This document shows, piece by piece, positions 43,387 through 53,051 of a stretch of 64,000 nucleotides of DNA (position 1 is its first letter; every line of letters begins with the position of its first letter). A program made the translations under genes and the position numbers. The stretch is taken from positions 6,324,001-6,388,000 of the forward strand of contig NZ_CP109199.1 in the NCBI RefSeq assembly GCF_036250065.1, given 5' to 3'. This DNA is from Micromonospora sp. NBC_01699 (GTDB lineage: Bacteria > Actinomycetota > Actinomycetes > Mycobacteriales > Micromonosporaceae). Under the pieces are notes generated by a model, which saw only the letters and a program-made list of their open reading frames with translations, did no database searches and was not told the DNA's origin.

Positions 43387-45535
43387 GGCGGGCGCGGTAG
43401 TCGGGGTCGTCGGGAGGCTCCCCCTCCGCGACCCGGCCGAGTCGGCTCGGCCACCAGATCGCCGGTCCGATGTGGTAAGCCAGCGCCGGGACGAGCAGGG
43501 AACGCACGATGATGGTGTCGATGAGGACGCCGAGGGCGACCGCGAGGCCGAGTTCCACCAGGATCACCAACGGGAGTACGGCGAGCGCCGAGAACGTGGC
43601 GGCCAGTACGAACCCGGCGGAGGTGATGACGCCGCCGGTGACGCAGAGTCCGCGCAGTACGCCCTGGCGGGTGCCGTACTTGGCGGATTCCTCGCGTACC
43701 CGGGTCATCAGGAAGATGTTGTAGTCGACGCCGAGGGCGACCAGGAAGACGAAGGCGAACAGCGGGAACGAGGCGTCCACCCCGGGGAAGTCGAAGCCGT
43801 GGGTGAACAGGACCGCGCAGAGTCCCAGGGTGGCGGCGAACGAGAGCACCACGGTGACGATGAGCAGCAGCGGGGCGAGCAGCGAGCGCAGCAGCAGGGC
43901 CAGGATGACGGCGATCACGCCGAGCACGGTGGGGATGATGACGTTCTGGTCGCGGTCGGCGGCGTCGCTGGTGTCGATGTTGATCGCGGTGAAGCCGCCG
44001 ACCACCGCCCCGGCGTCGGGAACCGCGTGTACGGCTTCGCGCAGCCGCCGTACGGTGTCCCGGGCGGCCAGGCTGTCGGCCTCCTCGGCGAGGGTCGCCT
44101 CCAGCTGGATCCGCCCGTCGACGACCTTGGGCGCGGCCTGTGGACCGGCTGCCGGGTCGGCCTGGCCGCCCGCGCCGGGCGCGACCGTCAGGGGCTGTAC
44201 CTGTACCACTCCGGGGACGGCTCGGGCGACGTCGGCCACCCGGTCGGCGCTGCCCTCGGCGACGAAGATCGTGGCGGGGCTGCCGAGGCCGCCGGGGAAG
44301 TGTCGGTCGATGATGCGCTGGCCGTCGACGGCGTCGGTCTGCTCGGTGAACAGGTCGGCCTGGCCGAGGGTGGTGCCGCCGAGTTGGGTCAGGCCGGCGG
44401 CCAGCGCGATCAGCGCGGCGGCGGTGAGCGGCCAGACCAGTCGGGCGCGGCGGCCGATGAAGCGGCCGGTGGCCCGCCAGACGGCGCCGGAGCGGTCGGT
44501 GGTGCCGGCGTGCGGAACCCGGGGCCAGAATGCCCACCGGCCGCCGAGCAGGAGCAGCGCCGGCAGGAAGGTGAGCATGACGACCAGGGTGACGCCGACG
44601 CCGACGGCGGTGACCGGGCCGAGGGCCCGGTTGGAGTTGAGGTCGGACAGGAGCAGGCAGAGCAGCCCGGCGATGACCGTACTCCCGGAGGCGATGATGG
44701 CCGGTCCGGCGCCGCGCCAGGCGGCGATGATCGCGTCCAGCGTACGGGGGTGGTGGTGCAGTTCCTCCCGGTAGCGGGCGATGAGCAGGAGCGCGTAGTC
44801 GGTGCCGGCGCCGAAGACGAGCACGGTGAGGATGCCCTGCGCCTGCCCGTTGAGTTTGATCACCTCGTTCTGGGCGAGGACGTAGACGAGCAGGGTGGCG
44901 ACGACGTACGAGACGCCGGCGGCCAGCAGCGGGATGATCCAGAGCACCGGGCTGCGGTAGACGATGAGCAGGATGACCAGCACCACGACGAGGGTGACCA
45001 GCAGCAGTGGCCCATCGATCGAGGAGAAGACGGCGACCAGGTCGGCGAGCAGCCCGGCCGGGCCGGCGACCTCCACGAGCAGGCCGTCGGCGCCCGGTCC
45101 GGTGATGTCCCGCATGGCGTCGACGACCCGGTGGATCCGGTCGCCGCCGTCGCCGCTGGAGTCCAGCGGCACGATGAGCTGGATGGCCTGGCCGTCCTGG
45201 CTGGGTACCGGTGGTGGCAGCGGGGTGATGACGCCGGGGACGCGGGTGAACCGGTCGGCGTCGGCGGCCACCCGCTGCCGGTCGGCGTCGGTGATGCCGC
45301 TGGTCCGCTCGTAGACGACCAGGGCCGGGGTGGTCGGCCGGTCGATGAAGCCGGTGGCCAGCCGGTCGGCCCGGGTCGCCTCGGCGTCGGCCGGCAGGAA
45401 CGCGGCGTTGTCGTTGTTCGCCACCGCGTCGAGCCGCCCGGCGTACGGGGCGGCGATGCCGGCGACCACCAGCCAGCCGATCACCATCGCGACGGCGACC
45501 AGCGTGCCGACGGTCCGGTTGCGGATTCCCCTCAT
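43376..45535 (-). CDS. MMPL/RND-family membrane transporter
   Basis: The protein has 719 residues with the MMPL layout: a first transmembrane helix (TVGTLVAVAMVIGWLVVAG), a large outer loop, five or so clustered helices with GAGTDYALLLIARYREELHH (the family proton-relay/Asp-Tyr region), a seventh helix (LVWPLTAAALIALAAGLTQL), a second outer loop and a second helix cluster with LGVDYNIFLMTRVREE. Members export lipids or drugs using the proton gradient. ATG 45535 with GGGGGTG upstream is chosen over longer in-frame starts that would read into tRNA-Asn. The cargo is unknown. Confidence 0.93.
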   Translation of the reverse strand: MRGIRNRTVGTLVAVAMVIGWLVVAGIAAPYAGRLDAVANNDNAAFLPADAEATRADRLATGFIDRPTTPALVVYERTSGITDADRQRVAADADRFTRVPGVITPLPPPVPSQDGQAIQLIVPLDSSGDGGDRIHRVVDAMRDITGPGADGLLVEVAGPAGLLADLVAVFSSIDGPLLLVTLVVVLVILLIVYRSPVLWIIPLLAAGVSYVVATLLVYVLAQNEVIKLNGQAQGILTVLVFGAGTDYALLLIARYREELHHHPRTLDAIIAAWRGAGPAIIASGSTVIAGLLCLLLSDLNSNRALGPVTAVGVGVTLVVMLTFLPALLLLGGRWAFWPRVPHAGTTDRSGAVWRATGRFIGRRARLVWPLTAAALIALAAGLTQLGGTTLGQADLFTEQTDAVDGQRIIDRHFPGGLGSPATIFVAEGSADRVADVARAVPGVVQVQPLTVAPGAGGQADPAAGPQAAPKVVDGRIQLEATLAEEADSLAARDTVRRLREAVHAVPDAGAVVGGFTAINIDTSDAADRDQNVIIPTVLGVIAVILALLLRSLLAPLLLIVTVVLSFAATLGLCAVLFTHGFDFPGVDASFPLFAFVFLVALGVDYNIFLMTRVREESAKYGTRQGVLRGLCVTGGVITSAGFVLAATFSALAVLPLVILVELGLAVALGVLIDTIIVRSLLVPALAYHIGPAIWWPSRLGRVAEGEPPDDPDYRARHAR

Positions 45536-45610
45536 TTTCACCCCCGCCGCATCTCCGTTGGATACGACGATGCCCGCCGGCGGGGCCGACGGGCGGGTTT
45601 GTGGGGAAAG

Positions 45611-45683
45611 CTCCCCCGTTTGGACTCGAACCAAAAACCTGCCGGTTAACAGCCGGCTGCTCTGCCAATTGAGCTACGGGGGA
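45611..45683 (-). tRNA. tRNA-Asn (GTT)
   Basis: On the minus strand: acceptor TCCCCCG/CGGGGGA, D stem GCTC/GAGC, anticodon stem GCCGG/CCGGC-type with loop CTGTTAA (anticodon GTT), T loop TTCGAGT, discriminator G. No CCA is encoded. It lies just upstream of the MMPL gene. Confidence 0.93.
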
Positions 45684-45943
45684 TCGTTAGTTGCCGGTTA
45701 CTGGATCTCCCCGGCGCCTCGCGACGGCATAAGAGTACAGGACTTCCGCAGGGTCTGCGCTACGGGGTTCTCGGCCAAACCGTGCACCCCGATATCCAGG
45801 CAAAATGTCGTGCCTGCGGCGGACAGGCATGGACTTCCGGGAGGATGGGTAGGTACCTGAGCACAGACGACGCAGGCGCGACGCGGTTGCCCATCCGGTT
45901 CCTCGGCGGGCGCAACGGCGCGTCAGGCACGAAAGGAGCCGCC

Positions 45944-46279
45944 ATGCGCGGAAAGCTGTGGTTCATCGGCGGGCTGGCTGCGGGTTTCGTCCTAGGCGCC
46001 CGCGCCGGCCGGGAGAAGTACGACGAGCTGGTCGTCAAGGGCCGCAAGGTCCTCGACCACCCGACGGTGCAGGAGGCGGCCGGGGTTGCCCAGGCCCAGG
46101 CCAATCGGCTCTACGCCGAGGGCAGGGACCGGCTGAGCCACACCCGGCTGGGCGAGAAGCTGAGCCCGGGTACCAACGGCAGCACCACCGAGTTGACCTC
46201 CACGGGCGTCGGGTCCACGACGACCTCGCCGACCCGGAGTACCCCGCCCAGCAACGGAACGGGCAGCGCCTCGTTCTGA
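45944..46279 (+). CDS. YtxH-like small membrane-associated protein
   Basis: The 111-residue protein begins MRGKLWFIGGLAAGFVLGARAGREKYDEL, the signature of YtxH-domain proteins: one short Gly/Ala-rich membrane helix followed by an amphipathic helix (KVLDHPTVQEAAGVAQAQANRL). The C-terminal 40 residues are a Thr/Ser-rich disordered tail. AAAGGAG lies six bases before the ATG. Family members are linked to general stress in Firmicutes; the role in actinobacteria is unknown. It is a single gene bounded by a convergent isomerase gene. Confidence 0.85.
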   Translation: MRGKLWFIGGLAAGFVLGARAGREKYDELVVKGRKVLDHPTVQEAAGVAQAQANRLYAEGRDRLSHTRLGEKLSPGTNGSTTELTSTGVGSTTTSPTRSTPPSNGTGSASF

Positions 46280-46323
46280 CCCCGGACGGATAACACCCGG
46301 ACGGATAACACCCCGGTACGGCA

Positions 46324-46353
46324 CGGGCCGGCCGCCGTGAGGCGACCGGCCCG
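46324..46353. terminator. Bidirectional terminator between YtxH-like and isomerase genes
   Basis: CGGGCCGG (46324-46331) pairs with CCGGCCCG (46346-46353), with additional inner pairing of CCGCC and GGCG. A 15-base direct repeat (CGGACGGATAACACC twice, about 46280-46313) precedes it. Confidence 0.6.
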
Positions 46354-46380
46354 ACGCCGTGGCCGGATGGGCCCGTACGG

Positions 46381-47388
46381 TCAGTCCTTGCTGGCGAAGG
46401 CGGCGTCGAAGGCCGCGGCCGGTGCGTCGAAGGCGAGCCGGCGGACGAACTGCAACGCCTCGGGGGCGCCGACGAGGCGGTCCATGCCGGCGTCCTCCCA
46501 CTCGATCGAGATCGGGCCGTCGTAGCCGATCGCGTTCAGTGCCCGGAAGCTGTCCTCCCACGGCACGTCGCCGTGGCCGGTGGAGACGAAGTCCCAGCCC
46601 CGGCGGCCGTCGGCCCAGGGCAGGTGGGACGCGAGCCGGCCGCGACGACCGTCGCCGGTGCGTACCTTGGCGTCCTTGCAGTCGACGTGGTAGATCCGGT
46701 CGGCGAAGTCGTAGATGAAGTTCACCGGGTCGAGTTCCTGCCAGACGAAGTGCGACGGGTCCCAGTTGAGCCCGAACGCCTCCCGGTGGCCGATCGCCTC
46801 CAGGGTCCGCTTGGTGGTGTAGTAGTCGTACGCGATCTCGCTGGGGTGGACCTCGTGCGCGAACCGTACGCCGACCTCGTCGAAGACGTCGAGGATCGGG
46901 TTGAACCGGTTGGCGAAGTCCTCGTACCCCTTCTCGATCATCGACGGCGGGACCGGCGGGAACATGGCCAGGGTGTGCCAGATCGACGAGCCGGTGAAGC
47001 CGACGACCGTCTTCACCCCGAGCTTCGCCGCGGCCCGCGCGGTGTCCTTGAGTTCCTCGGCGGCCCGCTGGCGGACCCCCTCGGGTTCCCCGTCGCCCCA
47101 GATCCGGCCCGGCAGGATGCCCTGGTGCCGCTCGTCGATCGGGTGGTCGCAGACCGCCTGGCTGAGCAGGTGGTTGGAGATCGTGAAGACCTGGAGGTTG
47201 TACTTGGCCAGGGTCTCCTTCTTGCGCTCGATGTACGACTCGTCGGCGAGCGCCTTGTCGACCTCGAAGTGATCGCCCCAGCAGGCGATCTCCAGGCCGT
47301 CGTAGCCCCACTCGGAGGCGAGCCGGCAGACCTCCTCGAACGGAAGGTCGGCCCACTGGCCGGTGAAGAGCGTGATGGGTCGCGCCAT
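46381..47388 (-). CDS. Sugar phosphate isomerase/epimerase family protein
   Basis: The protein has 335 residues of AP-endonuclease-2/xylose-isomerase-like TIM-barrel type: [27 protein letters not shown] at the start, then [40 protein letters not shown] and [12 protein letters not shown], which supply metal-binding His/Glu/Asp residues. Such enzymes interconvert keto sugars or inositol intermediates. GGAGAAGGA precedes the ATG. It follows the two large secreted sugar-acting genes on the same strand after a terminator, so it may act on the sugars they release. Confidence 0.88.
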   Translation of the reverse strand: MARPITLFTGQWADLPFEEVCRLASEWGYDGLEIACWGDHFEVDKALADESYIERKKETLAKYNLQVFTISNHLLSQAVCDHPIDERHQGILPGRIWGDGEPEGVRQRAAEELKDTARAAAKLGVKTVVGFTGSSIWHTLAMFPPVPPSMIEKGYEDFANRFNPILDVFDEVGVRFAHEVHPSEIAYDYYTTKRTLEAIGHREAFGLNWDPSHFVWQELDPVNFIYDFADRIYHVDCKDAKVRTGDGRRGRLASHLPWADGRRGWDFVSTGHGDVPWEDSFRALNAIGYDGPISIEWEDAGMDRLVGAPEALQFVRRLAFDAPAAAFDAAFASKD

Positions 47389-47610
47389 TGTCCTTCTCCC
47401 CTGTTGGATACCTGGGATTCCCGACGGGCACCGCGGCGGCGGTGTCCGTGGACGGGCGCGAGGGAGACCGGTCCGGGCGTACGGCGGACCGGTGGAGGCG
47501 GGACCGGTGCGTGCGTACGCACCCTGGGCGAGCGGGTTGCGCCTCCCGCTGCTCACCGGTGGTCTCCAAAGGTCGCCAGGAGCCACTCTAGGCCCCGCCC
47601 CCGGACACAA

Positions 47611-47642
47611 GGAAGGGCCCCTCGACAACGAGGAGCCCTTCC
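47611..47642 (-). terminator. Terminator of the ThuA-domain gene
   Basis: GGAAGGGCCCCTCG (47611-47624) and CGAGGAGCCCTTCC (47629-47642) pair with a single C-A mismatch around ACAA, 35 bases beyond the stop codon. Confidence 0.7.
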
Positions 47643-47676
47643 CCGACTCGCTGCGGCCGGAAGGATCCGGCGTCAC

Positions 47677-49812
47677 TCAGGCCGGCAGGGTCCAGCGCTG
47701 GCTGGCGACGCCGAGGCAGTCCCAGAGGTGCACGTTCTGGCCGTCGGCGGAGCTGCTGTTCAACACGTCCAGGCACTTGCCCGACGCCGGGTTGCGCAGC
47801 GAACTGTCGGCGGCGTTGCGGACCCAGTTCTGCGCCCCGGTGCCGTTGCAGGTCCAGAGCTGGATCTTGGTGCCGTTCGCGGTGCCGCTGCCGGAGATGT
47901 CCAGGCACTTGCCCAGCGTCCGCAGCGTCTGGCCCTGCACGGTCCAGGTCTGGCGGGGCGTACCGGTGCAGGTGTTGATCTGGGCCTGGCTGCCGTCGGC
48001 GGTGCCGCCGCCGTCGATCTCCAGGCACTTGTTCGCCAGGCCGACGATCGCGCCGGTGCCCGGCGTCGGGCCGGGGCCGCCACCGCCGCGGACCAGGGTG
48101 AAGTCGTCCACGTCGAACAGGCCGGTACCGCCGCCGGTGAAGGTCAGGTACAGGTTCTGCGTGCTGGCGGGGACGTTCGACAGGGTGGTGGTGACATCGG
48201 CGTACGTCTCCCAGCCGCCGGTGTTGGGCACCGCCACCGTGCCGAGGATCGGGCCGGTGGTCGAACCGGTACGGACCTGGATGGCGCCGCCGGCACCGCC
48301 GGAGACGACCCGGGACCGGAACGAGGTGACCCCGGTCAGGTTCTGCCCGTTGTACGCGGCCCAGTCACCGCTGTCGATGTAGCCGATGGTCGAGCCGCCG
48401 TTGGCGCCGGCCTTGCCGACCACCTGCACGCCACCGGTCGAGTTGAACGCCTCGGCCTGGACCGTGGTGTTGCCGCCCGGCGGCGGGTCCGTCGGCGGGG
48501 TGCCGAGTTCCTTGATCCGTACGTTGCGGAACGACGCGTCGTCGCCCGTACCGTGGTTTTGCAGGCCGATGTAGCCGGCCAGCGAGCGGACCGGGTTGGT
48601 GTTGGTGAAGTCGTTGATCAGCACACCGTTGAGGTAGATCCGCAGCCGCTCGCCCTCGACCAGCAGCTCGTAGTTGTTCCACTCCCCCGCCGGGTTCAGC
48701 GCCGCGTCGCGGGCGGCGATGTCGGCCGACTTGAAGGTGTAGACGGCACCGGTGGTGCGGTCGGCCGCGTCGGTGGCGTCGATCTGGATCTCGTAGCCGT
48801 TGTCGACCGCCGACCACGGGTCGGTCGAGGCCGGGAAGCCGATGAAGACACCGGAGTTGTCGTCACCGGCCAGGCGCCAGTCCAGCTTCAGCGAGTACGA
48901 CGAGAACTGCTTGGCGCTGTACCAGTACAGCCCCATCCCGCCGACCGAGGTGAGGGTGGCGTCGGTGTTGGTGAAGTTGCCCGGTCCGGCCTGCGACCAG
49001 CCGGTGGTGGAGCCGTTGAACAGGGCGGTGTAGCCGCTCTCGGGCCGGCAGTCGGCCTTGGAGGTGCCGGCCGCGTACCGGATGCCGCCGAGCAGGTGCG
49101 CCCGGAACGCCGGCTCCGCGTACGTCGACTGGGTGTGGCCGGCACCGGTGTAGAACGACCGGCCGCCCTCGTAGGTCTTGCACCAGGAGTGCGGGTGGTC
49201 CGCGCCCATCCCGCCGCCGGAGTACGACGACTCGTCGAGCGTGGCCAGCACCCGCGCGGTGGACCGGACGTTGGTCCGGTAGTTGTACCACTCGTCGGTG
49301 CGGGTCCAGGTCTGCGGCAGGGTGGCGGTGGCCGCGGTGGCCCGGTTCTCCACCTTGACGTTGGCCTGCTGGATCGCCGGGTGCGAGGCGAACCAGGCGC
49401 CGACCAGGTTGCCGTAGAACGGCCAGTCGTACTCGGTGTCGGAGGCGGCGTGCACCCCGACGTAGCCCTTGCCGCTGCGGATGTAGGACTCGAAAGCGGT
49501 CTGCTGGGCGGCGTTGAGCGCGTCACCGGTGGTGTTGAGGAAGATCACCGCCTCGTACTGGGCGAGGTTGGCGGTGGTGAACGCGTTTGCGTCCTCGGTG
49601 GCGGCGACGGTGAAGTTGTTCGCCGCGCCGAGGTCGCGGATGGCCTGGGTGCCGACCGCTATCGAGTCGTGCCGGAAGCCGGCGGTCTTGGAGAAGACCA
49701 GCACGTCGTACGGGGCGTCGGCGGCACTGGCCGGGGTGGCGGGGGTGGTACAGGCGATGACGGCGAGCGCCGCCATGGCCGTACCGAGGACGGGACGCAG
49801 GAGTCTGCGCAT
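47677..49812 (-). CDS. Secreted ThuA - DUF1080 - CBM6 - ricin B lectin protein
   Basis: The protein has 711 residues. The signal peptide (about 1-32) carries a lipobox-like VIAC but ends in ASAADAP. A ThuA/glutamine-amidotransferase-like domain (33-255, VLVFSKTAGFRHDSI, SGKGYVGVHAASDTEYDW), a DUF1080 sugar-hydrolase-like domain (258-425), a CBM6 module (about 435-560) and a ricin B lectin with QxW repeats (TWTVQGQ, CLDISG, CLDVLN; 570-711) follow. ThuA proteins act in disaccharide metabolism, and the carbohydrate modules suggest polysaccharide binding outside the cell. The ATG at 49812 has GGGAGAG upstream. Its lectin half is nearly identical to that of the neighbouring gene. Confidence 0.9.
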   Translation of the reverse strand: MRRLLRPVLGTAMAALAVIACTTPATPASAADAPYDVLVFSKTAGFRHDSIAVGTQAIRDLGAANNFTVAATEDANAFTTANLAQYEAVIFLNTTGDALNAAQQTAFESYIRSGKGYVGVHAASDTEYDWPFYGNLVGAWFASHPAIQQANVKVENRATAATATLPQTWTRTDEWYNYRTNVRSTARVLATLDESSYSGGGMGADHPHSWCKTYEGGRSFYTGAGHTQSTYAEPAFRAHLLGGIRYAAGTSKADCRPESGYTALFNGSTTGWSQAGPGNFTNTDATLTSVGGMGLYWYSAKQFSSYSLKLDWRLAGDDNSGVFIGFPASTDPWSAVDNGYEIQIDATDAADRTTGAVYTFKSADIAARDAALNPAGEWNNYELLVEGERLRIYLNGVLINDFTNTNPVRSLAGYIGLQNHGTGDDASFRNVRIKELGTPPTDPPPGGNTTVQAEAFNSTGGVQVVGKAGANGGSTIGYIDSGDWAAYNGQNLTGVTSFRSRVVSGGAGGAIQVRTGSTTGPILGTVAVPNTGGWETYADVTTTLSNVPASTQNLYLTFTGGGTGLFDVDDFTLVRGGGGPGPTPGTGAIVGLANKCLEIDGGGTADGSQAQINTCTGTPRQTWTVQGQTLRTLGKCLDISGSGTANGTKIQLWTCNGTGAQNWVRNAADSSLRNPASGKCLDVLNSSSADGQNVHLWDCLGVASQRWTLPA

Positions 49813-49836
49813 CGGTGCTCTCCCTAGGGCGAGTCG

Positions 49837-49878
49837 GGAAGGGCCCTTCCGTCGGACAACGATCGGAAGGGCCCTTCC
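49837..49878 (-). terminator. 15-bp perfect hairpin between the two lectin-tailed genes
   Basis: GGAAGGGCCCTTCCG (49837-49851) pairs perfectly with CGGAAGGGCCCTTCC (49864-49878). Each arm is itself nearly palindromic. It lies between the stop at 49907 and the next start at 49812. Confidence 0.75.
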
Positions 49879-49906
49879 CTCCATCAGGGGTGGGGGTGGG
49901 GTGCGG

Positions 49907-52765
49907 TTACGGGAGGGTCCACTTCTGGCTGGCGACGGTGGTGATGCAGTCCCAGAGGTGGGCGTCCTGACCGTCTGCCGAACTGCCGTTCAACACGTCC
50001 AGGCACTTGGCCGTGGTCGGGTTGCGCAGCGTGCCGTCGGCCTGCGGGACCCAGTTCTGCGCGCCGGTGGCGTTGCAGGTCCAGAGCTGGATCTTGGTGC
50101 CGTTGGCGGTCCCGCCGCCGGAGATGTCCAGGCACTTGCCCAGCGTCCGCAGGGTCTGGCCCTGCACGGTCCAGGTCTGCCGTGGCGTACCGGCGCAGGT
50201 GTTGATCTGGACCTGGGTGCCGTCGGCGGTGGCGCCGCCGTCGACCTCCAGGCACTTGCCGGCCAGGCCCTTGATCGGGCCGGTGCCACCGCCGCCGCCA
50301 CCACCGGTGCCGGTGGTGAAGGTGAAGGCGTCCAGGTCGTAGAGCGCCCCGGTGCCGGTGCCGGCGAAGGTCAGGTAGAGCGTGGTGGTGCCGGCCGGCG
50401 GGCTGGTGATGGCGCCGGTGACGTTGACGAACGTCTCCCAGCCGCCGGTCACCGGGACGGTCGCCGAGCCGAGCACGGTGCCGGTCGCGGAGCCGGCCCG
50501 CACCTGGAGGGTGCCGCCGGCGCCGCCGGAGGAGACCCGGGCGCTGAACGAGGTGGCGTTGGCGAGCCGGTACGGCTCGAACGCGATCCAGTCGCCGTTG
50601 TTGATGTCGCCGACGGTCCGACCACCCTCGGCCGGGGTCTTGGTGTACGTCGCGATCCCGGACGAGGTCTTGTAGTGCTCGGCCTGCCGGTGCTTGGGCT
50701 GCAACGTGTGCTGGGTGTGCGTGGTCAGCCCGCCGTTGTCGGTGTACTCGGCGTCGAAGATCGGGAAGATGTTCGCCGCGTCGTCGTGCTCACCGTCGGT
50801 CGGGATGGTGATGGTGCCGGTGCAGCCGTTGGCCGAGGTGATCTGGTGGCCGTGGGTGTCGTGGCCGAGCACGTAGGTCATCTTGACCCGGGAGCAGGCG
50901 ATCGTCCCGTCCTCCGGGTCGGTGACCGTGATCTGGAACGGCACCGCGTCACCGAAGGCGACCAGCTGCCCGTTGGCCGGACTGTTGATCGTCACCACGG
51001 GGGCGGTGTTGCCGACGCTGATGATCACACTGGCACTGCCGGTCGCGCCGGCCGTGTCCCGTACGGTCAGGGTCGCGTTGTAGGTGCCGTTCGCGGTGTA
51101 CGTCTTGGTCGGGTTCGCCGCCGTCGACGTGGTCCCGTCACCGAACGCCCAGGAGTACGTCAGCGCGCTGCCCTCGGGGTCGGACGAGCCGGCCGAGGAG
51201 AAGGTCACCGCGAGCGGTGCCGCGCCGGAGGTGCGGTTGGCCGAGGCGACGGCGGTCGGGGCCCGGTTGCCACCGGCGATGTAGTCGAACCGGTACAGGG
51301 CCGAGTTCGCGTCGCCGTTGAAGTAGCCGGTGCCGTAGTCGAGCACGTAGAGCGAGCCGTCCGGGCCGAACGCCTGGTCCATGACCTGCTTGCCGACCCA
51401 GGGGAAGGCGTCGATGGTGCCGACCGAGCCGTCGGTGTTGACGTGGATCGGCTTGATCCAACCCCGGCCCAGCTCACCGGCGAAGAACTGTCCCTCGAAG
51501 GACTGCGGGAACTTGGTGGTGGAGGGGTTCGAGGCGTCGTAGCGGTAGACCGGGCCGCCCATCGGGGACTCGGAGCCGCCGCCGAAGGCGGGCGGGGTGC
51601 CGGCGTCACCGGCGTACCGGATCCAGGCCGGGCGGGCGGCGGGCAGGGTGCCCTGGCCGGTGTTGCGGAACGAGTTGTTCGTCGGGCCGCCGGTGCAGTT
51701 GTACTTGGCCGCGCCGGGTCCGTCCGGGAAGGTCCACTCGTTGTACGTCTCGCTGCTGGTGTTCGTCCCGGTGCAGTACGGCCAGCCGTAGTTGCCGGCG
51801 GAGGTGACCCGGTTGAACTCGACCTGTCCGCTCGGTCCCCGGTTGGCGTTGGTGGAGCCGGCGTCCGGCCCGTAGTCGCCGACGTAGACGTAGCCGGTGG
51901 CCTTGTCGACGCTCATCCGGAACGGGTTGCGGAAGCCCATCGCGTAGATCTCCGGGCGGGTGTTCGCCGTACCGGGGGCGAACAGGTTGCCGGCCGGGAT
52001 CGAGTACGTCCCGTTGGCGTTCACCTTGATCCGCAGGATCTTGCCGCGCAGGTCGTTGGTGTTGCCGGCGGAGCGCTGGGCGTCGTACACCGGGTTGCGG
52101 TTGGTCCGCTCGTCGATCGGCGAGTAGCCGGCCGAGTCGAACGGGTTGGAGTCGTCACCGGTGGACAGGTAGAGGTTGCCGGCCGCGTCGAAGTCGATGT
52201 CGCCACCGACGTGGCAGCACATGCCCCGGTCGGCGGCCACGTCGAGGACGTTGATCTGGCTGGCCATGTTCAGCGTCCAGTTGGCGTTGACGGTGAACCG
52301 GGACAGCCGGTTCACGCCCTGCCAGGCGGTCCAGCTCGTGCCGGTGGCGGGGGCGTCACCGGCCGGAGTGGACAGCGGCGGGGCGTAGTAGAGGTAGATG
52401 AAGCGGTTGGTGGCAAAACCGGGGTCGACCCCGACGCCCTGCAACCCTTCCTCGTCGTGGGTGTAGACGGGCAGGGTGCCGACGACGGCCGTGGTCCCGT
52501 TCGCGTCCGTACGCCGCAGCGTGCCGTTGCGGGCGGTGTGCAGGACCGAGCGGTCGGGCAGGACCGCGATGGTCATCGGTTCGCCGACCTCGGCTTCGCC
52601 GCGGGCCAGGGTGACCTGCTGGAAGTCGGCGGCGTTGATGGTGTGGGCCTGGGCCGGCGCCGCGGTGGTGGTGACCACGGTGAGGGTCGCGGCGACGAGG
52701 AGCAGGACCGATCCCGCTGTCTGCCAGCGTCCGGGTCGGATTCTTGGTGCGTCCAATATGGACAT
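49907..52765 (-). CDS. Secreted PQQ-type sugar dehydrogenase with PKD, CBM6 and ricin B lectin domains
   Basis: The protein has 952 residues. After a signal peptide (about 1-41, ending APAQAH) comes a six-bladed glucose/sorbosone dehydrogenase propeller (45-465) with DDEEGLQGVGVDP-like sequence (here HDEEGLQGVGVDP), YLSTGDDSNPFD, LRGKILRI and GFRNPFRMSVDK. A PKD domain (about 470-560, SWAFGDGTTS), a CBM6-like module (about 655-800) and a ricin B lectin (810-952) follow. It should oxidise sugars at the cell surface or in the medium. AGGAGGG lies 12 bases before the ATG. ThuA and DUF1080 genes commonly neighbour such dehydrogenases. Confidence 0.9.
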   Translation of the reverse strand: MSILDAPRIRPGRWQTAGSVLLLVAATLTVVTTTAAPAQAHTINAADFQQVTLARGEAEVGEPMTIAVLPDRSVLHTARNGTLRRTDANGTTAVVGTLPVYTHDEEGLQGVGVDPGFATNRFIYLYYAPPLSTPAGDAPATGTSWTAWQGVNRLSRFTVNANWTLNMASQINVLDVAADRGMCCHVGGDIDFDAAGNLYLSTGDDSNPFDSAGYSPIDERTNRNPVYDAQRSAGNTNDLRGKILRIKVNANGTYSIPAGNLFAPGTANTRPEIYAMGFRNPFRMSVDKATGYVYVGDYGPDAGSTNANRGPSGQVEFNRVTSAGNYGWPYCTGTNTSSETYNEWTFPDGPGAAKYNCTGGPTNNSFRNTGQGTLPAARPAWIRYAGDAGTPPAFGGGSESPMGGPVYRYDASNPSTTKFPQSFEGQFFAGELGRGWIKPIHVNTDGSVGTIDAFPWVGKQVMDQAFGPDGSLYVLDYGTGYFNGDANSALYRFDYIAGGNRAPTAVASANRTSGAAPLAVTFSSAGSSDPEGSALTYSWAFGDGTTSTAANPTKTYTANGTYNATLTVRDTAGATGSASVIISVGNTAPVVTINSPANGQLVAFGDAVPFQITVTDPEDGTIACSRVKMTYVLGHDTHGHQITSANGCTGTITIPTDGEHDDAANIFPIFDAEYTDNGGLTTHTQHTLQPKHRQAEHYKTSSGIATYTKTPAEGGRTVGDINNGDWIAFEPYRLANATSFSARVSSGGAGGTLQVRAGSATGTVLGSATVPVTGGWETFVNVTGAITSPPAGTTTLYLTFAGTGTGALYDLDAFTFTTGTGGGGGGGTGPIKGLAGKCLEVDGGATADGTQVQINTCAGTPRQTWTVQGQTLRTLGKCLDISGGGTANGTKIQLWTCNATGAQNWVPQADGTLRNPTTAKCLDVLNGSSADGQDAHLWDCITTVASQKWTLP

Positions 52766-52936
52766 ATTGATGCTTTCCCTCCTGCGCAGTTGACTGCCAG
52801 GCAGGGCGCGCGCCGTCGCGCCGGATGCCGTAGCCGGTTGAACCCGACCCGAGGGGATGTCACTCCCCGCCGGGTAGCGGCCCCGTTCGGTGCAGGGCAC
52901 CGGGGGTCACCGGTCGATGGGTTAACCGCGCCGCCG

Positions 52937-52952
52937 GTTACATCGACGTAAC
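52937..52952. promoter_or_regulatory. Palindrome upstream of the sugar dehydrogenase gene
   Basis: GTTAC (52937-52941) and GTAAC (52948-52952) form an inverted repeat with a six-base spacer, 170 bases before the start at 52765. GGTTAACC (52920-52927) lies beside it. An operator is possible; no regulator is known. Confidence 0.3.
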
Positions 52953-53051
52953 AACTTCGTGTTCAGGATGACACTAATTTCTATAGATAGATGTGTCCAT
53001 AGCTTCTGGGTTCCGGAACTAAACTTTTGCTCGGTTAGAAAAAAGTTACTG

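Noticed and set aside
46573-49827. Plus-strand frame of about 1084 codons opposite the isomerase and ThuA genes
   Set aside because: It is antisense to genes with signal peptides and domains, and the frame has no recognisable domain or ribosome site.
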